The notes: generated by a model from the sequence alone, not told the origin. DNA of 64,000 bases from Mycolicibacterium thermoresistibile (GCF_900187065.1 NZ_LT906483.1:3906001-3970000); one strand, 5' to 3'; shown: positions 26,939 to 35,167, counted from the first letter of the stretch. Numbers and translations: made by a program.

Positions 26939-27424
26939 TCAGTACCGGATCAACGTGTCGACGCGAGTGCGCACCCACTCGTCGTGCTGGTTGTGCAACT
27001 GCCGCTCCAACCGGATGTAGAGCATCTGCCCGAGGCGGCCCGCACGTTCGGTGGCGTCCTTGATCCGCCATCGACCCCGGATGACGTCACCCGGCCGCAT
27101 GGGTACGCCGTATTGAAAAGCCACCCCGCCGTTGAGCATCCGCTGACCAGGCTCACCCGGTGCCGGCATCACCAGCGCCGACGGACCGTCGTCGCCCCGG
27201 GTGACCGGCCACGCGAACGGGTTGAAGTCCGCAGGCGCGATGAGGCCACCCCAGCGCGTCGTCTTGGCGTATTCCTCGTCCCAGTAGAGCCGCGGTGGTT
27301 CCTCCGGCCAGTACGTCGCGATCGCCCACCGCCGAATGTCCGAGCGGTCGATCGGGAACGACGGTGGACCCTCCTCATGCCAGACGCCGACTGCGTCGGC
27401 GAGCCGGTCGGTGATCATGCTCAC
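26939..27424 (-). CDS. FAS1-dehydratase-domain (MaoC N-terminal-like) protein
   Basis: A 161-residue hot-dog protein from the GTG at 27,424 (AGGGG 8 bp upstream; an ATG follows 6 bp later). The pattern FPIDRSDIRRWAIATYWP, LYWDEEYA and GLIAPADFNPFAW is that of FAS1-type dehydratase or MaoC N-terminal domains, followed by MRPGDVIRGRWRI and a final VRTRVDTLIRY strand. This half has no catalytic D/H pair, so it probably builds the substrate tunnel and pairs with the MaoC subunit at 25,029. It is the first gene of this minus-strand unit, divergent from the VOC gene. Confidence 0.8.
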   Translation of the reverse strand: MSMITDRLADAVGVWHEEGPPSFPIDRSDIRRWAIATYWPEEPPRLYWDEEYAKTTRWGGLIAPADFNPFAWPVTRGDDGPSALVMPAPGEPGQRMLNGGVAFQYGVPMRPGDVIRGRWRIKDATERAGRLGQMLYIRLERQLHNQHDEWVRTRVDTLIRY

Positions 27425-27516
27425 GACATTCGCCCCTCGTGTCCGATGAAGTGCCGTCCGACAGCGGATGATTCGCTGTCGGCGGTACCGTTGCGCACTG
27501 CGCGCCAGAGGTATCA

Positions 27517-27529
27517 GTTAAACAGTCTA
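27517..27529 (+). promoter_or_regulatory. Degenerate TGTTC-type element upstream of the VOC gene
   Basis: GTTAAACAGTCTA differs at two of 13 positions from the same stretch of the amidohydrolase promoter (16,666-16,678). TATGTT (27,528-27,533) just downstream fits a -10. A weak but position-consistent copy. Confidence 0.3.
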
Positions 27530-27546
27530 TGTTATGGTGTTCAGCC

Positions 27547-28428
27547 ATGGTGGCGATCGGCAGGCAATGGCATGTCAACCACGTCGTCTCCGACTACCGC
27601 ACCGTCACTGACTGGTATCGCGAGGTATTCGGCGCCGTCGACGTGTTCACCGACGAGTGGCTCGAGGCCGAGAAGCGCTGGGCGTCGATGGTGACCATCG
27701 CCGACCTCGCGGTCGACGTCATGGAACCCACCGTCGCCGAGCTCCCGCTGGGGAGGTTCCTGTCCCGGTTCGGCTCGCACTTTCATGCGGCGGCATATTT
27801 CGTCGCCTGCCCGCCGACCGAGATCTTTGACGCCCTCACCGCCCAGGGGGTGCGGTGTTTCGGCCTCGCAGGCGCCGGCCGGGAGGTGATGGTCGAGAAG
27901 CCGATGAGCCCGGTGTTCACTCATCCCCGCGACACCGCGGGCCAACTCGAGTTCATGCCGTTCTCCGAGTCCCGGCCGGGTCCGCTCGGCGTGCCGGGCA
28001 AGTGGGCGGACCCTCGCTACGGCGAGGGATGGTCGACCGAGCCGTGGGAGCGGCACCCGCTGGGCATCCGTGGCTGGCGCATCGGCGTCGTGGTGCGCGA
28101 CCTCGACCGCGCCACCGGGATCTACCGGGCACTCGGTGCCGACGTCGTCGCCAAGGACGACGGACCCGACGCGGCCCGCTGCCGGCTGCGGCTCGGTACC
28201 AACACCACGGTGGAACTCATCTCCCCCACCTCCGAATCCACAGTCGCCGGGCGCGATCTGGCCGCCAACGGCGAGATCATGCACTCGTGCGTCTTCGAGA
28301 CCGCTGACCTCGCGTCCGCGCAGGCATATCTGGCCGACCACGGTGTCGGCATCGCCGAGCGTCACCGCGGACGCCTCGTGACCGATCCCGCGACGTGCCA
28401 CGGCGCGGTGTTCGAATTCGTCGAGTAG
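27547..28428 (+). CDS. VOC-superfamily protein, two domains
   Basis: A 293-residue protein from the ATG at 27,547. It contains two vicinal-oxygen-chelate modules. The first (about 5-140) keeps likely metal ligands: His in WHVNHVVSD, His in GSHFHAAAYF and Glu in QLEFMPF. The second starts at about 175 (GWRIGVVVRDLDRATGIYRALG) and lacks the first histidine, but has MHSCVFET and VFEFVE. The size and two-module build are like extradiol dioxygenases, but the missing ligand means the active site, if any, sits in the first module. It could equally be a glyoxalase-like isomerase. The DUF3237 gene follows 15 bp later. Confidence 0.78.
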   Translation: MVAIGRQWHVNHVVSDYRTVTDWYREVFGAVDVFTDEWLEAEKRWASMVTIADLAVDVMEPTVAELPLGRFLSRFGSHFHAAAYFVACPPTEIFDALTAQGVRCFGLAGAGREVMVEKPMSPVFTHPRDTAGQLEFMPFSESRPGPLGVPGKWADPRYGEGWSTEPWERHPLGIRGWRIGVVVRDLDRATGIYRALGADVVAKDDGPDAARCRLRLGTNTTVELISPTSESTVAGRDLAANGEIMHSCVFETADLASAQAYLADHGVGIAERHRGRLVTDPATCHGAVFEFVE

Positions 28429-28443
28429 GACCCCCAGTAGGAC

Positions 28444-28860
28444 ATGACCGAAACGCTGCACGCCACACTTCGCCCGCTGTGCCACATCACCTATCAGCTC
28501 GCCGATCCCATCGCGGTGTCGTCCGGCCCCACCGGCAGCCGCACCATCGGCGAGATCACCGCCGCACGGTACGAGGGCGAGCGCCTCAAGGCCTCACTGA
28601 AGGGCAGGGCCGCCGCCGACTGGGCGTTCGTCGAGCCGTCCGGCCGGGTCCTCGTCGACGCCCGCCTCACCCTCGAGACCGACGACGGGGCGACGATTCT
28701 GGTGACCTACACCGGGCGGATGACCGGACCCACCGTGCACTCGGCGTTCTTCTTCGAAACCGGCGACGAACGCTACCAGTGGCTCACCCAGATACTCGCC
28801 GTCGGCAAGGGCGGCTTCCGCGGCGAGAGCCTCGAATACGAGGTCTACGAGGTGGTCTAG
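28444..28860 (+). CDS. DUF3237 family protein
   Basis: A 138-residue beta-rich protein with the pattern of DUF3237: LCHITYQLADPIAVSSGPTGSRTI, then ADWAFVEPSGRVLVDARLTLETDDGATI, and FFETGDERYQWL near the end. These proteins form a small barrel; the reaction is unknown. In many genomes they occur among hydrocarbon- or terpene-degradation genes. Its stop overlaps the convergent CoA-transferase stop by 4 bp. Confidence 0.78.
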   Translation: MTETLHATLRPLCHITYQLADPIAVSSGPTGSRTIGEITAARYEGERLKASLKGRAAADWAFVEPSGRVLVDARLTLETDDGATILVTYTGRMTGPTVHSAFFFETGDERYQWLTQILAVGKGGFRGESLEYEVYEVV

Positions 28861-30089
28861 GCGATCGCGCCACTGTCCTTCAACGCCGTGATGCGATCCC
28901 AGTCGCCGCCGAGTTCGAGGATCAGCTGCTCGGTGTCGGCGGCGAACTCCGGCATCGGCCGCAGATTCAGCGGGGTCTCGTCGAACAACACTGGGCTGGC
29001 GACGAGTTCGGTCTTACCGCTGCCGGTTTCGACCTCGACGATGCCGCCGTTGGCGCGCACCTGCGGGTCCGCGGCGACCTCGGCGGTGTTCTGCACCACC
29101 GCCCACTGCCCCTCGAACCCGTCAAGCACCCGCCGCCAGTGCTCCAGCGGCTGGGCCGCGATGGTGGCGCGCAGGATCTCGGTGGCCGCCGCGGCGTTCG
29201 CGGTCAACGCCGCGTGACTGGCGAAGCGCTCGTCGGCGGCGAGCTCGCCGACCCCGATGCGCTTGCAGAACTCCCCGAAGAAGCGGAACCCCTGCAGCAT
29301 CGACAGGCTCAGGAAGCGGCCGTCGGCGGTCCGGTAGAAGCCGACGAGCGGATTGTTGGGCGCGACGTTCGCGCCGGTGGGATTGGGGATCCACGGCTGA
29401 CCGCTGATCAGCGCCGCGTTGATCGCCACCCCGGACGCCCACACCCCCACACCGAGCAGCGAGATGTCGACGACACGGGCCACCCCGGTGCGCTCCCGCT
29501 CGAACAGTGCCGCCGCGATGCCGCCGGCTATGGTCATGCCGCCGATCGAATCGCCGTAGGCCGGGCCCGGCTGGGGCACAACGCCTTCCATGTCGCTCGG
29601 CGTCGACCCCATGGCTCCGGCCGCCCGACTCCAGAACCCGGTCATGTCGTAGCCGCCGATCTCGGCTTCGGCGCCCAGCGGCCCGTACGCGCTGCCGCGC
29701 GCGTAGACGATGTCCGGATTGACCGCGCGCAGGTCCTCGACATCGATCCTGAGCTTCTTGCGGGCCTCAGGCAGGAAGTTGGTCAGGAACACGTCGCTGG
29801 TGCGCGCGATCTCCATCAAGAGCTCGTGCCCGTCCGGAGTGGACATGTCGATGGCGACCGACCGCTTGCCCCGGTTCGCGTGCTCCATCACCGGGTTTCG
29901 GTCACCCTCGATCGTGATGTGACCGAGGCTGCGCAGCCCTCGCTGGGAGTCGCCGGTGCGCGGGTGTTCCACCTTGATGACGTCGGCGCCCCAGTCGGCC
30001 AGTACCGCGCCGGCCGCGGGCACGAACGTCCACTGTGCAACCTCCAGCACACGGACACCTCTCATCGGCGCAGGGGCACCTTCTGTCAT
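28857..30089 (-). CDS. CaiB/BaiF-type CoA-transferase
   Basis: About 410 residues from the ATG at 30,089, preceded by GGAGG with 8-bp spacing. The ATG at 30,119 is an alternative: it lies 8 bp after a -10-like TATTGT and would be a leaderless start. Features: PMRGVRVLEVAQWTFVPAAGAVLADWGADVIKVEHP at the N-terminus (Rossmann CoA site) and the segment carrying the catalytic aspartate, VVDISLLGVG. Such enzymes transfer CoA from a donor thioester to a carboxylic acid or act as acyl-CoA racemases. It is divergent from another CoA-transferase at 30,168, with one TGTTC element between them. Confidence 0.88.
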   Translation of the reverse strand: MTEGAPAPMRGVRVLEVAQWTFVPAAGAVLADWGADVIKVEHPRTGDSQRGLRSLGHITIEGDRNPVMEHANRGKRSVAIDMSTPDGHELLMEIARTSDVFLTNFLPEARKKLRIDVEDLRAVNPDIVYARGSAYGPLGAEAEIGGYDMTGFWSRAAGAMGSTPSDMEGVVPQPGPAYGDSIGGMTIAGGIAAALFERERTGVARVVDISLLGVGVWASGVAINAALISGQPWIPNPTGANVAPNNPLVGFYRTADGRFLSLSMLQGFRFFGEFCKRIGVGELAADERFASHAALTANAAAATEILRATIAAQPLEHWRRVLDGFEGQWAVVQNTAEVAADPQVRANGGIVEVETGSGKTELVASPVLFDETPLNLRPMPEFAADTEQLILELGGDWDRITALKDSGAIA

Positions 30090-30124
30090 CTGTTCAGCCT
30101 CCGATGTGGTCAACGCCATTGCAT

Positions 30125-30138
30125 TGAACAATAGAACA
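30125..30138 (-). promoter_or_regulatory. Perfect TGTTC element between divergent CoA-transferases
   Basis: On the minus strand the site is TGTTCTATTGTTCA, identical to that of the P450 promoter. It contains the minus-strand -10 (TATTGT, 30,133-30,128) and overlaps the presumed -35 region of the plus-strand promoter, whose -10 TATTGT (30,155-30,160) lies 7 bp before the GTG at 30,168. One bound protein could silence both directions. Confidence 0.65.
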
Positions 30139-30167
30139 CTTTATGTCTAGCTGCTATTGTCATTGCC

Positions 30168-31385
30168 GTGACGGACGCGTTGTCGCACCTACGGGTGTGC
30201 GATCTGAGCGGTCAACTGGCGGGCGCCGGTGCGACCAAGATCCTCGCCGCGTTCGGTGCGGAGGTCATCAGGGTCGAGGACCCGGTCACCCGTGGGCTCT
30301 GGGATGCCCTGCGGGGCTCCGGGCCCTACGTCGACGACCGCCGCGGGGTCAACCTCGGCGCCGGTTTCAACAACCACAACGTCGGCAAGTACGGCGTCAC
30401 CATCAACATGCGCACCCCTGAGGGGAAAGACCTGCTGCGCGAACTGATCTCGATCAGCGACATCGTGACCGAGAACTTCGCGGCGGGGGTGATGGAGAAG
30501 CGCGGCTTCGGCTACGAGGAGCTCAAGAGGATCAAGCCCGACATCATCTACGTGTCCAACTGCGGGTTCGGCCACACCGGGCCGTACCGGGACTTCAAGA
30601 CGTGGGGCCCGATCGTGCAGGCGGTGAGCGGGTTGACCTACACCGCAGGCCTGCCCGACACCGAGCCCGCCGGATGGGGCTTCTCGTACATGGACCACAT
30701 GTCGGCCCTGTACATGACCACAGCCCTGCTGGCGGCCCTGCATCACCGCGACCGGACCGGGGAGGGCCAGCACGTGGACCTGGCGACCGTGCCCGCGGGC
30801 ACCGCGATGCTGTCCACGCAGGTACTGGAGTGGACGGTGAACGGCCGCAGCGTGGCCGCCGCGGGCAATCGGGCCGACTTCGGGGAGATGGCACCGCACG
30901 GCATCTACCCGTGCGCGGGCGAGGACCGCTGGATCGCGATCGCCTGCCGCGACGACCGCGAGTTCTCCGTGCTGGCCAAGGTGCTCAACGAACCCGAACT
31001 GACGTCGGAGCGGTTCAACACCCTCGAACAGCGACTGCGGGCCGCCGATGACCTCGACACGCTGATCGGCTCGGTCACCGCCACCCGCGACGCGGCGGAA
31101 CTGGCCGACGACCTCATCGCGGTCGGCGTGCCGGCCAGCGTGGTCAAGAGCCCGCAGGAACGCATCGACGACGACCCCGACCTCGCGGGACTGTTCCCGT
31201 CGGTGACACACCCCGATATCGGCGAGGTGCGCGTGGAGGGCATTCCGCTGCGGTGCTCGAAGACGCCGTGGACCATCGCCTCGGCGGCCCCCCGGCTGGG
31301 CCAGCACAACCGCGAGGTGCTGGTGGACCTGCTCGGCCACACCGAGGAGGAGCTGAACGACTGGGCGCAGCGAGGTGTGATCTGA
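30168..31385 (+). CDS. CaiB/BaiF-type CoA-transferase
   Basis: A 405-residue family III CoA-transferase: LSHLRVCDLSGQLAGAGATKILAAFGAEVIRVEDP at the N-terminus, VGKYGVTINMRTPEGK, and the segment HVDLATVPAG with the aspartate expected to form the anhydride intermediate. The GTG start is probably leaderless: TATTGT ends 7 bp before it. The end overlaps the start of the next CoA-transferase. Two neighbouring single-domain genes could form a heteromeric enzyme comparable to the fused one at 21,600. Confidence 0.88.
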   Translation: MTDALSHLRVCDLSGQLAGAGATKILAAFGAEVIRVEDPVTRGLWDALRGSGPYVDDRRGVNLGAGFNNHNVGKYGVTINMRTPEGKDLLRELISISDIVTENFAAGVMEKRGFGYEELKRIKPDIIYVSNCGFGHTGPYRDFKTWGPIVQAVSGLTYTAGLPDTEPAGWGFSYMDHMSALYMTTALLAALHHRDRTGEGQHVDLATVPAGTAMLSTQVLEWTVNGRSVAAAGNRADFGEMAPHGIYPCAGEDRWIAIACRDDREFSVLAKVLNEPELTSERFNTLEQRLRAADDLDTLIGSVTATRDAAELADDLIAVGVPASVVKSPQERIDDDPDLAGLFPSVTHPDIGEVRVEGIPLRCSKTPWTIASAAPRLGQHNREVLVDLLGHTEEELNDWAQRGVI

Positions 31386-32617
31386 CAGCGCTACACGACC
31401 TGCGGGTCATCGAGATATCCGACCAGTTCACGCCGGTCGGCGGCCGAGCGCTGGCCGAGTTGGGCGCCGACGTCATCGTGGTCGAGCCGCCCACCGGTTC
31501 GACCCATCGTGCCCGGCCGCCGTTCGTCGACGACCAACCCGGCGCGGACCGCAGCCTCCGGTGGTGGGCGGACAACGTCGGAAAGCGTTCGGTGACGATC
31601 GATGTTCTCGCCGATGCCGGACGGCGCCGACTGCTGGAACTGATCGCCACCGCCGACATCGTCATCGCGGGCAGCGACCGGTGGGAGACCGTCGACTACG
31701 AGACGTGCGCGGCCCGCGACGCGGGGTTGATCTGGGTGTCGGTGAGCCCGTACGGGCTGGGCAGCGCCCGCAACGGTCAACCGACGACCGACCTGACCAT
31801 GCTTGCCGGCGGCGGCCAGGTGTGGAACTGCGGATACGACGACCACACCCTGCCGCCCATCCGCGGCGCCGGTGACCAGTCGGCGAACATCGCCGGAATG
31901 TACTGCGCGATCGGGGCGCTGGTGGCTCTGGCGCACCGCGACCACACGGGTCAGGGGCAGCTGGTCGATGTCAGCGTCAACGCGGCGTGCAACGTCACCT
32001 GCGAGCAGACGACGTACCACTGGCTGGTGAACCGCCATGTCTGCCTGCGCCAGACCGGCAGGCACGCCTATCCGACCCCCAGCTCGCCCGTGCAGGTGCG
32101 CTGCGCCGACGGACGCTACGCCACCACCGGTGTGCTGCCCCGCAAGCAGGAGGACTTCGCCGAGCTGTTGGCGTGGCTGGGCGAGCTCGACCTCACCGAG
32201 GAGTTCCCCGAGGCGGTGTTCCTGGAACTGGCCGCCAACCGGGATGAGCCCGTCGACGGGTCACTGATCGGAATCGACGACGAGACCACGGCGATACTGA
32301 GCGCCGCGCGCGACGCGATCCGCCTCATCGCATCGCGGCTGCCCGCCAAGGAGTTCTTCGTGACCGGCCAGCGCCGCGGCTTTCCCTGCGGTGCCGTACT
32401 TCCCCCGAACGAGGCCTTCGACGACGAGCACAACGTGGCACGTGGCTTCCGCGTTCCGGTGGAGCACCCGGAACTCGGCCGGACCGTCACCTACCCCGGC
32501 AGGCCATACCTGTTCAGCGCGACGCCGACGACCGCGCCGACTCGCCCGCCGCTGCTGGGCGAGCACAACGCACTGCTCGACGACCTCGCCGAACAACAAA
32601 CCGAACCACAGCGATGA
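31382..32617 (+). CDS. CaiB/BaiF-type CoA-transferase without a canonical start codon
   Basis: About 411 residues. The natural N-terminus (ALHDLRVIEISDQFTPVGGRALAELGAD) begins right at the stop of the preceding gene, yet no ATG, GTG or TTG in this frame is nearby; the closest codon is CTG at 31,382, sharing bases with the previous TGA in a CTGA arrangement. The next upstream in-frame GTGs (31,265 and 31,253) would add about 40 residues of shadow sequence. Translational coupling with a CTG start is my reading; a sequencing error or frameshift is possible. LVDVSVNAACNV includes the likely catalytic aspartate. The VOC gene follows with a 4-bp overlap. Confidence 0.78.
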   Translation: MTALHDLRVIEISDQFTPVGGRALAELGADVIVVEPPTGSTHRARPPFVDDQPGADRSLRWWADNVGKRSVTIDVLADAGRRRLLELIATADIVIAGSDRWETVDYETCAARDAGLIWVSVSPYGLGSARNGQPTTDLTMLAGGGQVWNCGYDDHTLPPIRGAGDQSANIAGMYCAIGALVALAHRDHTGQGQLVDVSVNAACNVTCEQTTYHWLVNRHVCLRQTGRHAYPTPSSPVQVRCADGRYATTGVLPRKQEDFAELLAWLGELDLTEEFPEAVFLELAANRDEPVDGSLIGIDDETTAILSAARDAIRLIASRLPAKEFFVTGQRRGFPCGAVLPPNEAFDDEHNVARGFRVPVEHPELGRTVTYPGRPYLFSATPTTAPTRPPLLGEHNALLDDLAEQQTEPQR

Positions 32618-33060
32618 GCGACAGGATCCGCCTCACCCACTTCGGACTGTGCGTGCGCGACATCGGTCGTGCCGAACAGTTCTACTGCAATGCACTGGGT
32701 TTCGAGGCCATCGGCCGGATGACCGTCGACGACGACGCCACGGCCACGCTGCTCGACATTCCCGGCCTGCTGCTCGAACTCGTCTACCTGCAGCGCGACG
32801 GATTCCGCCTCGAACTGCTCGGCTACGCGCGTCCTGCGACCGTGGGCGAGCAGGGGCCGCGGCCGATGAACGCCGTCGGCTTCACCCATCTGTCGTTCCG
32901 GGTCGACGATGCCGACCGGGTGATGGACGCGATCGTCGCCCACGGCGGTCGCACGCTCCCGGAGCGCACCGTTGCGTTCAGCGGCGGCAACCGCGGCCTG
33001 ATGGCGACCGACCCCGAAGGCAATCTGCTTGAACTGATCGAACGCACGGCTGACAGGTGA
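32614..33060 (+). CDS. VOC-family (glyoxalase-like) protein
   Basis: A 148-residue single-module VOC protein. The four usual metal-ligand positions appear to be filled: His in LTHFGLCV, Glu in LLLELVYL, His in GFTHLSFRVDD and Glu in NLLELIE. This pattern fits methylmalonyl-CoA-epimerase or glyoxalase-like enzymes that act on a metal-bound enolate. An epimerase for a branched acyl-CoA is possible next to CoA-transferases, but this is inference. It starts inside the CoA-transferase stop and lies 7 bp before a P450. Confidence 0.82.
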   Translation: MSDRIRLTHFGLCVRDIGRAEQFYCNALGFEAIGRMTVDDDATATLLDIPGLLLELVYLQRDGFRLELLGYARPATVGEQGPRPMNAVGFTHLSFRVDDADRVMDAIVAHGGRTLPERTVAFSGGNRGLMATDPEGNLLELIERTADR

Positions 33061-33067
33061 CGAAATC

Positions 33068-34264
33068 ATGGTGCCGACGACCAACGAATTGACGTATTCG
33101 CCGTTCTCCAAGGCGATCTTCGACGACCCTTACCCGGTGTACCGCCGGTTGCGCGACGAAGCGCCCGTGTACCGCGACCCCGAGGACCGGTGGTGGGTGC
33201 TGTCCCGGTTCGACGACGTCTCCGCCGCGCTGCGGGACTGGTCGACGTACTCGTCGAAACTCGGCCCGGCTCCGGAGAACCCGGACAACGACGGCCGCAA
33301 GTACTCGATCATCTCGATGGACCCACCGCGACACGACCGGATCCGCGGGGTACTCAAGGGCTTCTTCACCCCGAAGGCGGTCGAGGCGATGGAGAACGCG
33401 TTGCGCGCGGTCGTGGCGCACCATCTCGACAAGCTGCGTCCCGGCACCACCGTCGACGCCATGCAGGCCTTCGCCTTCTCCATTCCCACCGACGTGATCG
33501 GCGACCTGCTCGGTGTCCCGCAGGGCGACCGCGAACAACTGCGGCTGTGGTGGGAGGACTTCCTCACCCGCCACGAGGGCGAGGTCGCCATGCCCCCGAA
33601 GGCGATCGAGGCCAACCGGAAGATCAGCGCATACATCAGCGATCTTATCGACGAGCGGCGCCGCCATCCCGGTGACGACCTCATCAGCATCGTGCTCAAC
33701 GCGACGTTCGACGACCCGGAGGCCGGCGGCGAGCGGTCCCTCACACCCCACGAGGTGCTGATGTTCGCGAACCTGCTGTCGGCAGCCGGTTCCGAGACCA
33801 CCCAGAAGCTGATCTCCAACGGTCTGGTGGCACTCTACGAGCATCCCGACCAGTGGCGGCGAATTGTCGCCGACCCCAGCCTGATTCCCGCTGCCGTGAA
33901 CGAGGCGCTGCGGTACGACACCCCCAGTCACTGGGTTGCTCGCACCCTGACCAAGCCGGTCGAGAAGCACGGGGTGCGGATGCAGGCCGGCGACTGGGTG
34001 CTGCTCCTGCTCGGCAGCGCCAACCGCGACGAACGTCGCTACCAGGACCCCGACCGCTTCATCATCGACCGCCCTCGCGGCACGGACGTGTACTTCGGCT
34101 GGGGCATCCACATCTGCCTGGGCCAGTGGCTGGCCCGCCGCGAAGCCCAGCTGGTGTTCGAGTACATCGCCAAGAAGTTCCCGAACTACTCGATCGGTGC
34201 GCGCGAACGTGTACTCACGGCCACCGTGCGGGGCTACACCAGTGTGGAGATGACGCTCAGGTGA
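33068..34264 (+). CDS. Cytochrome P450
   Basis: A 398-residue P450: AGSETT (240-245), E279-x-x-R282 (NEALRY), heme loop FGWGIHICLG with Cys350. The C-helix segment MDPPRHDRIR is normal. It is the last gene of a plus-strand run from 30,168. Its final codons and stop form one arm of a perfect 18-bp inverted repeat that probably ends transcription. Substrate unknown. Confidence 0.92.
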   Translation: MVPTTNELTYSPFSKAIFDDPYPVYRRLRDEAPVYRDPEDRWWVLSRFDDVSAALRDWSTYSSKLGPAPENPDNDGRKYSIISMDPPRHDRIRGVLKGFFTPKAVEAMENALRAVVAHHLDKLRPGTTVDAMQAFAFSIPTDVIGDLLGVPQGDREQLRLWWEDFLTRHEGEVAMPPKAIEANRKISAYISDLIDERRRHPGDDLISIVLNATFDDPEAGGERSLTPHEVLMFANLLSAAGSETTQKLISNGLVALYEHPDQWRRIVADPSLIPAAVNEALRYDTPSHWVARTLTKPVEKHGVRMQAGDWVLLLLGSANRDERRYQDPDRFIIDRPRGTDVYFGWGIHICLGQWLARREAQLVFEYIAKKFPNYSIGARERVLTATVRGYTSVEMTLR

Positions 34265-34279
34265 GCGTCATCTCCACAC
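34242..34279. terminator. Perfect 18-bp inverted repeat at the P450 stop codon
   Basis: GTGTGGAGATGACGCTCA (34,242-34,259), the two bases GG, and the exact reverse complement (34,262-34,279). The left arm is the coding end of the P450 (VEMTLR) and the TGA stop opens the right arm. The SDR gene on the other strand ends at 34,284, so it could terminate both. There is no T tract. A perfect stem of this length is unusual and suggests an inverted duplication of the gene end. Confidence 0.7.
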
Positions 34280-34283
34280 CGGC

Positions 34284-35087
34284 TCAGCCGGCGCTGAAGA
34301 CCCCGGGCGATTGCGAGTAGTCCACGGTCGACAGCTCGGTCATGCCGCCGTCGACGTGCAGCACGGTACCGGTGATGAAGGCGGCGTCGTCGCTGGCGAG
34401 GAACGCCACCGCGGGCGCGATCTCGGTGTCCGGATCGGCGCCACGCTTCATCGGCGACGCCTCCGCGGTGCGGGTGTAGTTGTCCCACTCGGTGCCGATC
34501 ATCTTGCGCTGCACGTCCGTCAGCGCGAACGGGCACAGCGCGTTCACCCGGATGCCGTGGTGCGCCCACTCGTTGGCGGCCACCTTGGTCAGCGCATGGA
34601 TGGCCCCCTTGGCGGCGGAATACGGTGCGGTGTAAGCCATCCCGCCCAGAGCGGAACCGGACACGAAGTTGATCACCGAAGCCTTGCCGGAGGCCTTCAG
34701 CGCGGCGAACGATGCCTGCATGAACCGGAACGTCGCCTTCGGCCCGGTGGCCTCCGACAGTTCCCAGTCCTTGTCCGAAACCAGTTCCAGCGCCTTGGGC
34801 ATCGCAAAGTACTGGGCGGCGTTGACCAGCACGTCCAGCCGGCCGTCGACAGACGCCGCCGCGGCCGCGGCCTCGATGTCCTCCCGCTTGGCCACGTTCG
34901 CACGGACGAATGCGGCACTACCGCCTGCCGATTCGATGAGCTCGACGCACTCGCGACCCTTGTCCTCGTTGAGGTCGACGATCGTCACCCGGGCGCCCTC
35001 GGCCGCCAGTCGGCGGGCCACCGCCCGACCGAGACCTTGCGCACCTCCCGTGACGAGGGCGTTTCGATTCTGGAGCCGGGACAACAT
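34284..35087 (-). CDS. SDR-family dehydrogenase
   Basis: A 267-residue classical SDR from the ATG at 35,087; AGGAGG lies unusually close (3 bp), but no better start is visible. TGGAQGLG cofactor loop (13-20), NAAQ at 89-92 in place of the usual NNAG, Ser143, Tyr156 and Lys160 (PYSAAK). The C-terminal VDGGMTELS is typical. It would oxidise a hydroxyl to a ketone, probably with NAD. It is divergent from the ferredoxin gene, with a TGTTC element in between. Confidence 0.9.
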   Translation of the reverse strand: MLSRLQNRNALVTGGAQGLGRAVARRLAAEGARVTIVDLNEDKGRECVELIESAGGSAAFVRANVAKREDIEAAAAAASVDGRLDVLVNAAQYFAMPKALELVSDKDWELSEATGPKATFRFMQASFAALKASGKASVINFVSGSALGGMAYTAPYSAAKGAIHALTKVAANEWAHHGIRVNALCPFALTDVQRKMIGTEWDNYTRTAEASPMKRGADPDTEIAPAVAFLASDDAAFITGTVLHVDGGMTELSTVDYSQSPGVFSAG

Positions 35088-35101
35088 GGGCCTCCTTGCA
35101 G

Positions 35102-35115
35102 TGAACAGTTGAACA
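35102..35115 (-). promoter_or_regulatory. TGTTC element between SDR and ferredoxin genes
   Basis: The minus strand reads TGTTCAACTGTTCA, 13 of 14 matches with two TGTTCA units. For the ferredoxin it covers the position of a -35 relative to TATCAT (35,126-35,131); for the SDR it lies 14 bp before the start. Confidence 0.6.
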
Positions 35116-35167
35116 ACTTTCGTTCTATCATCCATGATGGTATCCGAACGCTCAGGAAGGAAGTCGG

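Noticed and set aside
27547..28428. Extradiol ring-cleavage dioxygenase
   Set aside because: Size and two-module build fit, but the second module lacks the first metal histidine, so the specific name is not supported.
15202..30141. AGAACAC stretches as KstR operators
   Set aside because: KstR sites are inverted repeats TNNAACNNGTTNNA; the sites here lack the second inverted half and instead repeat TGTTC directly.
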